This document shows, one piece after another, positions 25,932-35,012 of a stretch of 64,000 nt of DNA. Numbering within the stretch: the first letter of the stretch is position 1; every line of letters starts with the position of its first letter. The notes under the pieces were generated by a model. The model did not search any database. It saw only the letters and a list, made by a program, of their open reading frames with translations, and was not told the origin of the DNA. Source of the stretch: Pedobacter terrae. GTDB taxonomy: Bacteria; Bacteroidota; Bacteroidia; Sphingobacteriales; Sphingobacteriaceae. The stretch is from contig NZ_FNCH01000024.1 of the NCBI RefSeq assembly GCF_900100705.1, forward strand, positions 1 to 64,000. The letters are read 5' to 3'. A program made the position numbers and the translations under genes.

Positions 25932-27458
25932 ATGTTAATCAGTTGGGGTTACTCGCCTAAAATAGAAAAGTATATTCCTTTGGCCGAATTTCCGGCAGAT
26001 AAATATTTAATTGTTGCCAAACAGGCCATCGAAAATCTTGGTTGGGCCTTAAGTCACGTTTCCGAAACCGGGTTGATCGCTTATACCCCAATATCCTTCC
26101 AGTCGTATAGTGAAGAGATATCAATCCGTATCCACGGAAATTTTGCGGTGGTAAAAAGTGAATGTGTTGGGATCCAGATGCTCTTTAACGATTATGGTAA
26201 GAATGAGCTCAATCTGGAGAAGTTTTTTCACGAATTTGAATATGTAGAATTCCACCTGAAAGATGTTTGGGAAGAGAATCTGTTTAAATTCCGTCGGCTT
26301 ATCGAAACACAGGACGATCATTATTTTGAAAAAGCACCTTTGGCTACAAAGAATAAAATCAAAAACGTATTATTCTTGTTTTTTCCGCAAAAGGGATATA
26401 CGGCAACGCCAATTCTTGTCCTACTTAATACGCTATATTTCATCGCAATTATCATTTTATCGATTGTGTTCATTGCCTATCTTTCGTCAAAAACCGGGAA
26501 TGCTTCTCAAGAAGATTACCTTTCAGAAATAAAATTATTTTCGTTAAACTTTGGGGTTAATCAACGCAATCTGGTTCTCGGAGGGCAATATTGGCGCTTA
26601 ATTACCTATCAATTTATACATGGATCGGTTTCACACCTGTTTTTTAATATGTATGCACTAGTTTACCTCGGCTTGATGATCGAAAATAAACTGGGCTGGA
26701 AAAAATTCCTTTTTATTTATTTAATGAGCGGTATTTGTGGTGGTCTGGTAAGTTTGATTTTTCATCAGGAAGGCGTAATGATGGGCGCCTCGGGTGCAAT
26801 TATGGGCTTATATGGTGCTTTTATTGCTTTACTGATTAATAAATCTTTCGAGCGCAAAGCAACACGGGCTTTGCTGGTGAGTACGCTTATCGTATCATTA
26901 TTGGTGCTTATAAACGGGGCATTTGGCAAAAGGGTAGATAACGCGGCGCATGTTGGTGGTTTTGTTTCAGGATTTATCTTTGCCTATTTGCTTAACTATA
27001 GATGGGATAAAACTTTCGAAATTAAAAACTGGGCGAGATATGCAGTATCAGTACTTTTATTTTTAATTTTTTTTAGTGGAGTACTTCATTTTAGTCCGAA
27101 ATACGCGACAGAGGAATATCGAAAACTAAGATATACTTTTAATACTAATCTGGAGTCACTCAACAGCATTATGAATTTAAAAATTTCTTTGCCTAAAGAT
27201 GTTAAACTCGCTTCCATTAAAGAAGATGGTATTAGGCCTATGGAAAGAAACCTGGGAATCATCAAGCAAATGCAGGCCCTAACTTTGAGGCCTGAAGATG
27301 CTAAAGAACGCGCTGAAAAAGTGAAACTGAGTAAAGCATCCCATAGGGCTGTAATGCTGATGTATAGGGATATTAACGCCGATAGCACTTATCGCTACAG
27401 CAAACAGACTTCTAATGCATTGGCACAGGTTTTCGAAATTCTTTACAAACCAGATTAA
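25932..27458 (+). CDS. Rhomboid family intramembrane serine protease
   Basis: A 508-residue protein in three parts. Residues 1-160 are a soluble domain of unknown function. Residues about 160-380 hold the rhomboid core: GGQYWRLITYQFIHGSVSHL, catalytic Ser287 in MMGASGAIMGLYGAF, and His340 in NAAHVGGFVSGF. A C-terminal soluble tail of about 125 residues, rich in charged residues, follows. The extramembrane domains at both ends are larger than in E. coli GlpG. It should cleave membrane proteins within the bilayer; the substrate is unknown. Confidence 0.93.
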   Translation: MLISWGYSPKIEKYIPLAEFPADKYLIVAKQAIENLGWALSHVSETGLIAYTPISFQSYSEEISIRIHGNFAVVKSECVGIQMLFNDYGKNELNLEKFFHEFEYVEFHLKDVWEENLFKFRRLIETQDDHYFEKAPLATKNKIKNVLFLFFPQKGYTATPILVLLNTLYFIAIIILSIVFIAYLSSKTGNASQEDYLSEIKLFSLNFGVNQRNLVLGGQYWRLITYQFIHGSVSHLFFNMYALVYLGLMIENKLGWKKFLFIYLMSGICGGLVSLIFHQEGVMMGASGAIMGLYGAFIALLINKSFERKATRALLVSTLIVSLLVLINGAFGKRVDNAAHVGGFVSGFIFAYLLNYRWDKTFEIKNWARYAVSVLLFLIFFSGVLHFSPKYATEEYRKLRYTFNTNLESLNSIMNLKISLPKDVKLASIKEDGIRPMERNLGIIKQMQALTLRPEDAKERAEKVKLSKASHRAVMLMYRDINADSTYRYSKQTSNALAQVFEILYKPD

Positions 27459-27464
27459 GTTTGC

Positions 27465-28916
27465 TTATCCAGCTTTTTTGTACAGCCCAATTTCACTAAG
27501 TGTAATACAAACAGGTGATCTGGTGATGTTTATTTTTATTTTGTTGGTTGTTACAGGGGTATCTAATTTAATCAAACGTTTTGCGCCAATGCTTGTGCCA
27601 TCATAAACCTTTTTCCAGGCATTATTTTCAAATATTTCAATGGTGTAGGCTTCTATTCGCTGACCTAAAGGAATGTACTCCTGTAAGCTGATAATGTCGA
27701 AGGTTTTAGCAGTTTTCAAGTCAAGTTCTAAACTTGCCTGGTGCATATCGTCTTGTGTAGCCCAATAACTCTCTCTCTTGCCATCAAGAAGCATAGCAAC
27801 GTCATACTTCTTACCTCTGCTATTGCTTGCTTTAACCGATGCATTTTTGGCCAGGTTATGCTCGAAAGTATGTTTAACCATGTCGCCAAAAGTTTTCAGT
27901 GCGGTAACATCGTCATCATGAAGTTGACCACGGGTATCGGGTGCTAAACCCAGGTCTAAACCTGCACCACGGCCAACGCTTTTTAAATACAGATCAAACA
28001 ATTCTTCCGGACCTTTTGGCTTGTCGTTAGGGTGATAGAACCATCCTTTTCTAAGCGGAACATCGCATTCTGCCGGCATCCAGAATTTCCCATTTCTAAT
28101 GCCTTCTGGGCTTTGCGGGTAGTTTGCCTGTCCCGGTACTGCTACACTTTTGCCATCAGGAGCCATCGGGGTAAAAGTTGCCCAAGAGGTTTGTGCAGCA
28201 TGTCCGTCTTCATTACCTACCCAGCGGATATCTAAACCAATGTCGCTAAAAATATTTGCCATTGGTTGCATTTTGCGCGTGATGGCCCAGGTATTCTTCC
28301 AATCGTAATAAGTGGTGTTATCTATAGAGCGTTTTTCTTTTGCGCCACCATAATAACCATCGCCACCGTTAGCGCCGTCATGCCAGCTCATAAAAAGTTC
28401 ACCAAAATTACTGTAAAGTTCTTTTAATTGTGCCTGATAAATGGCCAGATATTTATCGGTACCATAAAGTGGATTATTTCTGTCCCATGGCGAGCAATAA
28501 ACCCCAAACTTTAATCCGTTTTTACGCACGGCCTGTTCTACTTCTTTAACTAAATTTCCTTTTCCTCCTCTAAACGGGCTTTTACTGATATTATATGTTG
28601 TAGTGTTAGTTGGCCACAAAGCAAAACCATCATGGTGTTTGGCAACCAAAACAATCCCTTTCAAGCCACCTGCTTTAGCCGCTTTAATAATCTGGTCGGC
28701 ATTAAAGTCCGTTGGGTTAAATATCTTTGGATCAGCATCACCAAAGCCCCACTCTTTATTTTCAAAGGTAGTTGGTGTAAAGTGCATGATGCCATAAACT
28801 TCAACATCATGCCAGGCCAGCTGCCGTTTTGATGGTAATGCACCATAAGGTTGAGGAGGGGTTTGGGCAAAAATAGCTGTAGAAAGAAGTAAAAAAAGGA
28901 TCAATACGGATTTCAT
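27465..28916 (-). CDS. Alpha-L-fucosidase, GH29, with F5/8-type C domain
   Basis: A 483-residue exported glycosidase. A signal peptide is seen at MKSVLILFLLLSTAIFAQ, so I start at the ATG at 28916 rather than seven codons upstream. The GH29 barrel shows YGIMHFTPTTFENKEWGFGD, VAKHHDGFALWPT and MSWHDGANGGDGYYG, where the Asp is the likely nucleophile. The last 130 residues form a discoidin-like carbohydrate-binding domain (NASVKASNSRGKKYD, DGKRESYWAT). It removes fucose from glycans outside the cytoplasm. No SusCD pair is nearby. It is convergent with the rhomboid gene, 6 bases between stops. Confidence 0.92.
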   Translation of the reverse strand: MKSVLILFLLLSTAIFAQTPPQPYGALPSKRQLAWHDVEVYGIMHFTPTTFENKEWGFGDADPKIFNPTDFNADQIIKAAKAGGLKGIVLVAKHHDGFALWPTNTTTYNISKSPFRGGKGNLVKEVEQAVRKNGLKFGVYCSPWDRNNPLYGTDKYLAIYQAQLKELYSNFGELFMSWHDGANGGDGYYGGAKEKRSIDNTTYYDWKNTWAITRKMQPMANIFSDIGLDIRWVGNEDGHAAQTSWATFTPMAPDGKSVAVPGQANYPQSPEGIRNGKFWMPAECDVPLRKGWFYHPNDKPKGPEELFDLYLKSVGRGAGLDLGLAPDTRGQLHDDDVTALKTFGDMVKHTFEHNLAKNASVKASNSRGKKYDVAMLLDGKRESYWATQDDMHQASLELDLKTAKTFDIISLQEYIPLGQRIEAYTIEIFENNAWKKVYDGTSIGAKRLIKLDTPVTTNKIKINITRSPVCITLSEIGLYKKAG

Positions 28917-29081
28917 ATACTTATAGCTTAGATTCAACTAAAGTACAAATAATTAACATTGCTGATGGTAAGTGTTAACCAATATTTAACCTGTTAAAAC
29001 ATGTGAAAGCGAAATTATTTTACATCTTGAGTGTTACATCAATCAGTCAAAACATTTAATTACAGTAGACGTTAATTAAAC

Positions 29082-29756
29082 ATGAGTGCTTTTAACCAAA
29101 ATCCTCCTGACGGCGGTACCGTATATGCAGAAACTAATCTAAACCAGTTATTTCCGGAGCCTTTTAACACCCTAACAAGTTGTTTCTTTCTGGCTATAGC
29201 GGTATACTGGACATTTAAACTGTGGGGTAACTTTAAACAGCATACCTTCTTAAGTATTGCATTGGTTCTGCTTTATATTGGTGGGATAGGTGGCACTACT
29301 TACCACGGGCTTAGGCGCTGGCCAATCTTTATTATGATGGATTGGATGCCAATTATGCTTTTGTGCCTTTCGGCTGGTGTCTACTTTCTTTCCAAGCTCA
29401 CCAGATGGTACTTTGCCGTTTTAATTGTAGCGGTATACGCCTTTTTTCAGTTTTACGTAAGAAGGCTTTTCAGCAATGGCGATTTTCAGATTTTTATCAA
29501 TATCAATTATGCTTTTATGGCTGCGCTGGTTTTATTTCCGGTATTCGGCTATTTGATCAAAACAGACTGGAAAAATGGCAAATGGGTTGGCTTTGCCCTG
29601 ATTGCCTTCGTATTTGCCTTAACTTTCCGTATCGCAGATAAGTGGGATATATTGAGTATCGGAACACACTTCTTGTGGCATACCTTCGGTGCTATAGCCT
29701 CATTTTGTATGCTGAATTATATTTATTTGGTTAACCTGAAAAAAAATAACACTTAA
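29082..29756 (+). CDS. Multi-pass membrane protein, probable CREST hydrolase
   Basis: A 224-residue protein with about seven membrane helices. Motifs of the CREST superfamily (alkaline ceramidases, PAQR receptors, Per1) appear in order: GGIGGTTYHGLR for the Thr/Ser-x-x-His helix, IMMDWMPIML for the Asp, and GTHFLWHTFGAIASF for the HxxxH zinc helix. These residues would bind zinc and hydrolyse an amide bond. An alkaline ceramidase-like role is attractive because Sphingobacteriaceae make sphingolipids, but this is inference from motifs. Single gene, divergent from the fucosidase. Confidence 0.65.
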   Translation: MSAFNQNPPDGGTVYAETNLNQLFPEPFNTLTSCFFLAIAVYWTFKLWGNFKQHTFLSIALVLLYIGGIGGTTYHGLRRWPIFIMMDWMPIMLLCLSAGVYFLSKLTRWYFAVLIVAVYAFFQFYVRRLFSNGDFQIFININYAFMAALVLFPVFGYLIKTDWKNGKWVGFALIAFVFALTFRIADKWDILSIGTHFLWHTFGAIASFCMLNYIYLVNLKKNNT

Positions 29757-29823
29757 ATATTGTGCTATTCAGCTAATGGATAAGTTGAGCTTGCCGGTTA
29801 ATTTCAACAAGCCCAACTATTAT

Positions 29824-30591
29824 TTAGAACTTTGAATGGGCTTTACTGTAGTCCAGTTTCTTTTGCCCACCTATGGCGTATTCAATACCTCCCCATAAAT
29901 GTTTTTGAAATTTATCGTCAGCCCAGCCTTCTTTGGTATGTCCCATACAGGTATAAAAAGCTCTTCCGCCATCAAAATCGTGGTACCAGGCAAAAGGATG
30001 GAAATCGCCATTTTTACCACCAGTATATGATTTCTCGTCTAAATTAATCAGCACTTTAATGTCTGGGTTAATATTCTTAAAGTTATACAGTTCATCTTTT
30101 CTCATCCATACTGAATCGGTAAGGAATTTTGTAGCAGGGTGTTTTTTATCTTTAACGATAAACCTAGCCTCCTGAACAGCTGGATGACTTATAAAATAAG
30201 CACCGGCCAATTTGCCATACCAAGGCCAGTCGTACTCTGTATCTGTTGCTGCATGGATACCCACGTAACCTCCGCCAGCCTGGATGTATCTCTCGAAAGC
30301 CACCTGTTGTTTATCGTCCAATACATCGCCTGTAGTATTCAGGAAAATAACAGTAGCATATTTTTTTAGGTTGTCTTCAGTAAAAACATCAGCATTTTCT
30401 GTTGTATCCACTTCAAAATGATGTTCAGTGCCTAATTTCTGGATCACTTCTTTTCCAGTTTCGATGGAGTTGTGCCTAAAACCCTTTGTTTTGGAGAAGA
30501 CTAAAATTTTTGCCGGTTTCTTTGCCGTGGTATAGCTTTGCAATAAAATTACTGCGGCAACTAATAAACATAAGGACAGGTATTTTTTCAT
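29824..30591 (-). CDS. ThuA domain-containing exported protein
   Basis: A 255-residue protein. The signal peptide begins MKKYLSLCLLVAAVILLQSY; I use this ATG because a longer reading would overlap the phosphatase gene. The ThuA fold, a class I amidotransferase-like domain, shows KILVFSKTKGFRHNSIETG, FLNTTGDVLDDKQQVAFERY, GGGYVGIHAATDTEYDWPWY and FYTCMGHTKEGW. Such proteins are linked to trehalose or other sugar utilisation. It ends the three-gene run from 31495. Confidence 0.9.
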   Translation of the reverse strand: MKKYLSLCLLVAAVILLQSYTTAKKPAKILVFSKTKGFRHNSIETGKEVIQKLGTEHHFEVDTTENADVFTEDNLKKYATVIFLNTTGDVLDDKQQVAFERYIQAGGGYVGIHAATDTEYDWPWYGKLAGAYFISHPAVQEARFIVKDKKHPATKFLTDSVWMRKDELYNFKNINPDIKVLINLDEKSYTGGKNGDFHPFAWYHDFDGGRAFYTCMGHTKEGWADDKFQKHLWGGIEYAIGGQKKLDYSKAHSKF

Positions 30592-30635
30592 TTTTTCTTT
30601 GACTTGGTTAGTATGATAGGTTATAAGCTTTAAAT

Positions 30636-31070
30636 TTAAGAAAGTTGTTTGATAATTTCCATACATCTTTCCTCAACCTGCTTACAAACTGGGCTAAACA
30701 GGCTATTATCCCAATATGGGTCTGTAACTTCGCCGTTATCAAGAAAAAGTTTAACCTTTTTACGATCCTCAGCTGTTTTGGCCAGGTTTTTAACGTCAGC
30801 CCAATTGTTCTTGTCCATAACCAAAATCAGGTCATAATAGTCAAACATCGAAGCGTTAAACTGCTGCGCCCGTTGTTTGCTGATATCGTAACCCAATGCT
30901 TTGGCTGCAGCAACACTCCTGTGGTCCGGTGCCTGACCAATATGCCAGTTGCCCGTTCCCGCCGAAGCAATTTCCCAGTTTAAGTTTTGTTCATCTGCCA
31001 GATGGCGCATAATGCCTTCAGCCAGAGGTGACCGGCAGATATTACCCAGGCAGACCATTAAAATTTTCAA
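30636..31070 (-). CDS. Low-molecular-weight protein-tyrosine phosphatase
   Basis: A 144-residue cytosolic phosphatase. The CX5R loop is Cys7 to Arg13 in MVCLGNICRSPLAEG and the general acid is Asp117 in VTDPYWD. Translation probably starts at TTG (31070), since the KILMV strand is needed; the alternative ATG is four codons inside. It begins 2 bases after the stop of the upstream lipoprotein. In Bacteroidota these enzymes often act on tyrosine kinases of exopolysaccharide export; no such kinase is in this window. Confidence 0.93.
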   Translation of the reverse strand: MKILMVCLGNICRSPLAEGIMRHLADEQNLNWEIASAGTGNWHIGQAPDHRSVAAAKALGYDISKQRAQQFNASMFDYYDLILVMDKNNWADVKNLAKTAEDRKKVKLFLDNGEVTDPYWDNSLFSPVCKQVEERCMEIIKQLS

Positions 31071-31072
31071 TA

Positions 31073-31495
31073 TTATTTGGATTTATATACAAAAACAAAG
31101 GTATAAATAATTCCTCCTTGTGGTGGGGTAGAAGTGGTCTGGGTAAGTTTATCTCCACTTAATATTAATGGCGATTGTGGCGCATAAGATAAAAAAATCT
31201 GATCACCATCTCTTCTCCAGGTTTTAATACTTGTATCAGGTTTCAAATCGCAAAGCGCTCCGTTGGATCCTGAAGTGTATGTGCCATCTTTAGAAAAAGA
31301 GATCATGGAATTACTTACACAACTGCTTGGTCCCATCAGTTCTATATAGTCGGTACTTGTTTTTTTGCCAATAGTCATTGCTGGGCTAACCGTAACCGAT
31401 TCGATGCGCCAGTCTTTTTTTGTTAATGTTTTGTCGAGGTCTTTTTTGCAGCCTAAAGCTAAACAAACAGTTAAAATAAGAATTAACTTTTTCAT
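31073..31495 (-). CDS. Lipocalin-like lipoprotein
   Basis: A 140-residue protein with a lipoprotein signal (MKKLILILTVCLALGCKKD, lipidated Cys16). The mature part, WRIESVTVSPAMTIG, MISFSKDGTYTSGSNGALCD, then TWRRDGDQIFLS and YTFVFVYKSK, is a repeated beta pattern like the lipocalin-like domains common in Bacteroidota. First gene of an operon with the phosphatase and ThuA protein. Function unknown. Confidence 0.8.
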   Translation of the reverse strand: MKKLILILTVCLALGCKKDLDKTLTKKDWRIESVTVSPAMTIGKKTSTDYIELMGPSSCVSNSMISFSKDGTYTSGSNGALCDLKPDTSIKTWRRDGDQIFLSYAPQSPLILSGDKLTQTTSTPPQGGIIYTFVFVYKSK

Positions 31496-31560
31496 GGTTT
31501 ATAATTGGTTTTGGTTTATATCTATTAAACGAGTTTTATAGTTGATGTGCTAGACTGACC

Positions 31561-31592
31561 AAAAAAATACCCCAAGCTTGAAAGCATTGGGG
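31561..31592 (-). terminator. Terminator after the S1/P1 nuclease gene
   Basis: On the minus strand, CCCCAATGC and GCTTGGGG pair around a short loop (one bulge), followed by TATTTTTTT, 24 bases after the nuclease stop. Confidence 0.8.
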
Positions 31593-31615
31593 CATCTGAT
31601 ATTTAACAAAAAGGC

Positions 31616-32422
31616 TTATCCGTAGATATCGTTTAACATTTTAGCTAAACGCACACCACCTTTTAATAACTGCTCGTTAAGGGTGTCAACCCAGTCAAAA
31701 TTATAGCGGTAGCTCAATTTGGTATCTGGTTTAGTAGTTTCGTAAATTTTATTGCAGATGCCGTACGATTCATAAACGCAATCTCTTAGGCTCGTATTTT
31801 GCCAATTATATAACTGCATAGCGGAAGGGTGGTTAATGGCCTTCGCGTATTCTGTATAACTCAACTGTTGATACTCGATCAACTGTTCATCCCAAACCCT
31901 GTGGATATTCGATTTCTCATTGAACCATAATACCGAAACGCGGTTACCACCCAGGTCTTCCTTACGCGCAACATGCATAGGCTGGCATAAATCTCCGGCC
32001 AGGTGGACCAACATGCGTAAAGCCAGTTTCTTTTCTGAAGCCGTGCTGCTTGTTTTCTTTAAAATAGCAATCAGCTCAGGAATTTTGTTGTAAAGATTTG
32101 GTTTTTTATCAGTTTCCAAAAATTGATATACACCATTTTTATCTAATCCTGCCGGAAGATTAACAAAATGCCAGTTGTACATATAGTTGTAAGTGGAATC
32201 CGATTTAATAAAATCGCCCCAATTGGCCGACATGGCCAAAGTTTCGTAGCCTAAAATACTTTGAATGGCCTTGCGTGTCTTCGCTTTTAAATAACTATCG
32301 GCAATTTCGCCAACAACACGATGGCCGATGGTACCCCATGCGTTTGCATGAATAGGGAAATAGGCTAAAAAAGCCACTGTTAAAGCGATGGTTAATCTCT
32401 GTTTAATTGATGTTAAAATCAT
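31616..32422 (-). CDS. S1/P1 family zinc nuclease
   Basis: A 268-residue exported nuclease. The signal peptide ends at Ala28, so Trp29 becomes the mature N-terminus, the residue that binds zinc in this family. WGTIGHRVVGEIAD, VHLAGDLCQPMHVA and NIHRVWDEQLIEY supply the other His and Asp ligands. It cleaves single-stranded DNA or RNA and 3'-nucleotides in the periplasm or outside. Two bases separate it from the upstream lipoprotein gene, so they share a transcript. Confidence 0.94.
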   Translation of the reverse strand: MILTSIKQRLTIALTVAFLAYFPIHANAWGTIGHRVVGEIADSYLKAKTRKAIQSILGYETLAMSANWGDFIKSDSTYNYMYNWHFVNLPAGLDKNGVYQFLETDKKPNLYNKIPELIAILKKTSSTASEKKLALRMLVHLAGDLCQPMHVARKEDLGGNRVSVLWFNEKSNIHRVWDEQLIEYQQLSYTEYAKAINHPSAMQLYNWQNTSLRDCVYESYGICNKIYETTKPDTKLSYRYNFDWVDTLNEQLLKGGVRLAKMLNDIYG

Positions 32423-32424
32423 TT

Positions 32425-32940
32425 TTATAATTCTTTTGGTACGCAGGTTATTTTTTCTTTAAGTGTTAGTTTAATTTCGCGCTGATCGTTTAAACTTTCT
32501 AAAATCAAGGTGTCTGCAGATTTTTTATTGATCAGGAAGTTTTTTTCATATCGGCCGATGCGGTAACAACCCGATATTTTTTGTTTATAATTGGCGTGTG
32601 TAAAGGTTGCACCTATAAATAACGTATCACCTTTTACTGCATATACGCCCTTGGCATATTCTTTCCAAATACCATTGTTATAACAAGAGTCCTCGTAAAA
32701 ATTTACTTTGCTATGGGTAACCATATCGATATAAACCGAATCGCAGGTAAACTTAAAATGGTGTTGTGTATAATTGCTCAATTTATGACTAAAAGCAACA
32801 GAATCTTCATTCCAAACCCCTTGCATAAAATCTTCACCTTTACCCTGTACATTAGGCCTCGGACTACAGGCCAGCTGTAATATGGATAATGTTAAAAGGA
32901 AAATAGGAAAAAGCTTTAATCCTAACTGCGGTTTATTCAT
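32425..32940 (-). CDS. Hypothetical lipoprotein
   Basis: A 171-residue lipoprotein (signal LTLSILQLACSPRP, Cys25). The mature part, FMQGVWNEDSVAFSHKLSNY, FKFTCDSVYIDMVTHSKVNF, GVYAVKGDTLFIG and TLILESLNDQREIKLTLK, is a beta-rich pattern with no recognised motif. It overlaps the upstream membrane protein gene by 8 bases and is followed after 2 bases by the nuclease gene. Function unknown. Confidence 0.75.
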   Translation of the reverse strand: MNKPQLGLKLFPIFLLTLSILQLACSPRPNVQGKGEDFMQGVWNEDSVAFSHKLSNYTQHHFKFTCDSVYIDMVTHSKVNFYEDSCYNNGIWKEYAKGVYAVKGDTLFIGATFTHANYKQKISGCYRIGRYEKNFLINKKSADTLILESLNDQREIKLTLKEKITCVPKEL

Positions 32941-33292
32941 GGTTGTAATCTGTGCTTTTTGGGAACTGATCGGAGATGACCTTATTCTTTTTAACGGTAT
33001 TAATAACCAAAATTAAAAATCCTGCAGCGAAACAAATCCCAGCTACAAAGCCAATAATGCTACTGAAAGAATAGTACTTTGAAACTTCTATAGCAGTTAA
33101 ATGTTGCGCGGACATTAATAATGGCAGAAACCTAAAAAATAGGTTAACAAGCAGGCTAATGCCCGAGCCAATAGTCATTAAAATGGCTTCAACAGAAGAT
33201 TTTTTTATTAAAAAAAAGCAGCAGGTTCCAAATATAACACAAGGTGGAATGATGGATATCAAGCTTAAAAGATTAGAAAGTATTGAATTCAT
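32933..33292 (-). CDS. Hypothetical membrane protein
   Basis: A 119-residue protein with three predicted membrane helices: around residues 10-28 (IIPPCVIFGTCCFFLIKK), 36-60 and 78-103 (FSSIIGFVAGICFAAGFLIL). No family recognised. It begins the three-gene operon that ends with the S1/P1 nuclease. Confidence 0.65.
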   Translation of the reverse strand: MNSILSNLLSLISIIPPCVIFGTCCFFLIKKSSVEAILMTIGSGISLLVNLFFRFLPLLMSAQHLTAIEVSKYYSFSSIIGFVAGICFAAGFLILVINTVKKNKVISDQFPKSTDYNHE

Positions 33293-33332
33293 ATTACCTG
33301 TGTTTTTAATTAGCCGTATTGTAAAGTCGGAG

Positions 33333-33398
33333 CGTCATGCTGAACTTGTTTCAGCAGCTTATGTACTGAAAAGATCCTGAAACAAGTTCAGGATGACG
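33333..33398. repeat. TGAACTTGTTTCAG-type inverted repeat element
   Basis: CGTCATGCTGAACTTGTTTC then AGCA on the left; TCCTGAAACAAGTTCAGGAT then GACG on the right, a near-perfect inversion that also contains short inner palindromes. It lies 19 bases after the fumC stop on the minus strand and can act as its terminator. Confidence 0.75.
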
Positions 33399-33416
33399 AT
33401 CGAATATGTAATTAAC

Positions 33417-34814
33417 TTATTTCAAGCTGCCCACCATGTCTTCAGGGCGTACCCACTCATCAAACTGCTCATTAGTTAATAAGCCCAACTCTACAGCAGC
33501 AGCTTTTAAGGTTTTATTTTCTTTATGGGCTTTCTTTGCAATTTTAGCTGCATTTTCATAACCTACATGTGGATTCAAGGCCGTAACCAACATTAAAGAA
33601 TTTTGAAGGTGTTTTTCAATTTCAGGTAGGTTAGCCGTGATTCCTTCGGCACATTTATCTGTAAAAGAAACACAGGCATCGCCAATTAAACGTGCTGATT
33701 GTAATACATTGGCGGCAATTAATGGTTTAAATACGTTAAGCTCGAAATGGCCGCTCATACCACCTACTGAAACGGCAACATCGTTACCGATTACCTGTGC
33801 ACAAACCATGGTTAAAGCCTCTGGTTGCGTAGGATTAACTTTTCCTGGCATAATAGACGATCCTGGTTCATTATCTGGAATAACAATTTCGCCGATACCG
33901 CAACGAGGTCCGGAACTTAACATTCGCACATCGTTGGCTACCTTCATCAAAGCAACTGCAGTACGTTTTAAAGCACCGGAAAGTTCTACCATGGCATCGT
34001 GTGCAGCAAGTGCCTCAAATTTATTTGGAGCGGTAACAAAAGGCAAACCAGTTAAATCTGCAATTTTTTTAGCCACTAATACATCGTATCCCTTTGGCGT
34101 ATTTAAGCCTGTGCCCACAGCAGTACCACCTAAAGCCAGTTCTGCAACCATAACCAAAGCATTTTTAATTGCCCGGATGCTGTTATCAATCTGTTGTACG
34201 TAACCAGAAAATTCCTGCCCTAAAGTTAATGGGGTTGCATCCATAAAGTGCGTACGGCCTGTTTTAACAATCGTACTAAATTCTTCTACTTTTTGTGCTA
34301 AGGTATTCCTTAGCTTTTCTAAACCAGGAATGGTATTTTCTACGGTAAGTTTATAGGCTGCAATGTGCATTGCAGTTGGATAGGTATCGTTTGATGATTG
34401 TGATTTATTTACATCATCATTTGGGTGAAGTACTTTTTTATCGTCAGCTAATGAACCACCATTAATAACATGAGCACGGTTTGCAATTACCTCGTTACCA
34501 TTCATGTTACTTTGTGTTCCAGAACCTGTTTGCCAGATTACCAAAGGAAATTGATCATCCAGTTGTCCTGCAATAATTTCATCGCAAGCTTTAGCAATTA
34601 AATCTGCTTTTTCTGCCGATAATACACCAAGTTCGGTATTGGCAAGCGCAGCCGCTTTTTTCAGGTATCCAAAAGCGTGGATAATTTCTTTTGGCATCGA
34701 ACCCTCCGGGCCGATTTTAAAGTTATTGCGTGAGCGTTCGGTTTGTGCACCCCAGTATTTGTCGGCTGGTACCTGCACCTCGCCCATGGTATCGTGTTCT
34801 ATTCTGAAACTCAT
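33417..34814 (-). CDS. fumC: Class II fumarate hydratase
   Basis: A 465-residue TCA-cycle enzyme, fumarate to L-malate. I start at ATG 34814 (MSFRIEHDTMGEVQVPADKY), the usual family N-terminus; a longer frame opens upstream but would be 61 residues too long, and a -7 box lies within that extension. Conserved regions: QTGSGTQSNMNGNEVIANRA, KTGRTHFMDATPLTLGQEFS, and the signature GSSIMPGKVNPTQPEA. C-terminal NPHVGYENAAKIAKKAHKE is standard. No other TCA gene is close by. Confidence 0.96.
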   Translation of the reverse strand: MSFRIEHDTMGEVQVPADKYWGAQTERSRNNFKIGPEGSMPKEIIHAFGYLKKAAALANTELGVLSAEKADLIAKACDEIIAGQLDDQFPLVIWQTGSGTQSNMNGNEVIANRAHVINGGSLADDKKVLHPNDDVNKSQSSNDTYPTAMHIAAYKLTVENTIPGLEKLRNTLAQKVEEFSTIVKTGRTHFMDATPLTLGQEFSGYVQQIDNSIRAIKNALVMVAELALGGTAVGTGLNTPKGYDVLVAKKIADLTGLPFVTAPNKFEALAAHDAMVELSGALKRTAVALMKVANDVRMLSSGPRCGIGEIVIPDNEPGSSIMPGKVNPTQPEALTMVCAQVIGNDVAVSVGGMSGHFELNVFKPLIAANVLQSARLIGDACVSFTDKCAEGITANLPEIEKHLQNSLMLVTALNPHVGYENAAKIAKKAHKENKTLKAAAVELGLLTNEQFDEWVRPEDMVGSLK

Positions 34815-34837
34815 TATATTTTTGATTTTTGTTGTCG

Positions 34838-34845
34838 CAAATTTA
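34838..34845 (-). promoter_or_regulatory. Candidate -7 box of fumC
   Basis: The minus strand reads TAAATTTG, a TAnnTTTG match 23 bases before the ATG at 34814. It supports the shorter fumC start. Confidence 0.5.
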
Positions 34846-35012
34846 GGTTTTTTGCCTTTTAAAGCGTTGTATTTATGTAAGATATTTAATGGATAAGAAA
34901 ATATATAGCGGAAATGTCTGTATTCCTTTTTGTTCTCCATCATTAATGTACAAACTTTATCCAGGCCAACCACTTCTGCCAATGAAATCATATTCATACC
35001 TTTACCGCAAAT

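Noticed and set aside
30592..30666. 25-codon N-terminal extension of the ThuA protein
   Set aside because: It would overlap the phosphatase gene and place the signal peptide inside the protein.
34815..34997. 61-codon N-terminal extension of fumC
   Set aside because: The extension lacks fumarase likeness, contains a -7 box, and the ATG at 34814 gives the usual family length.
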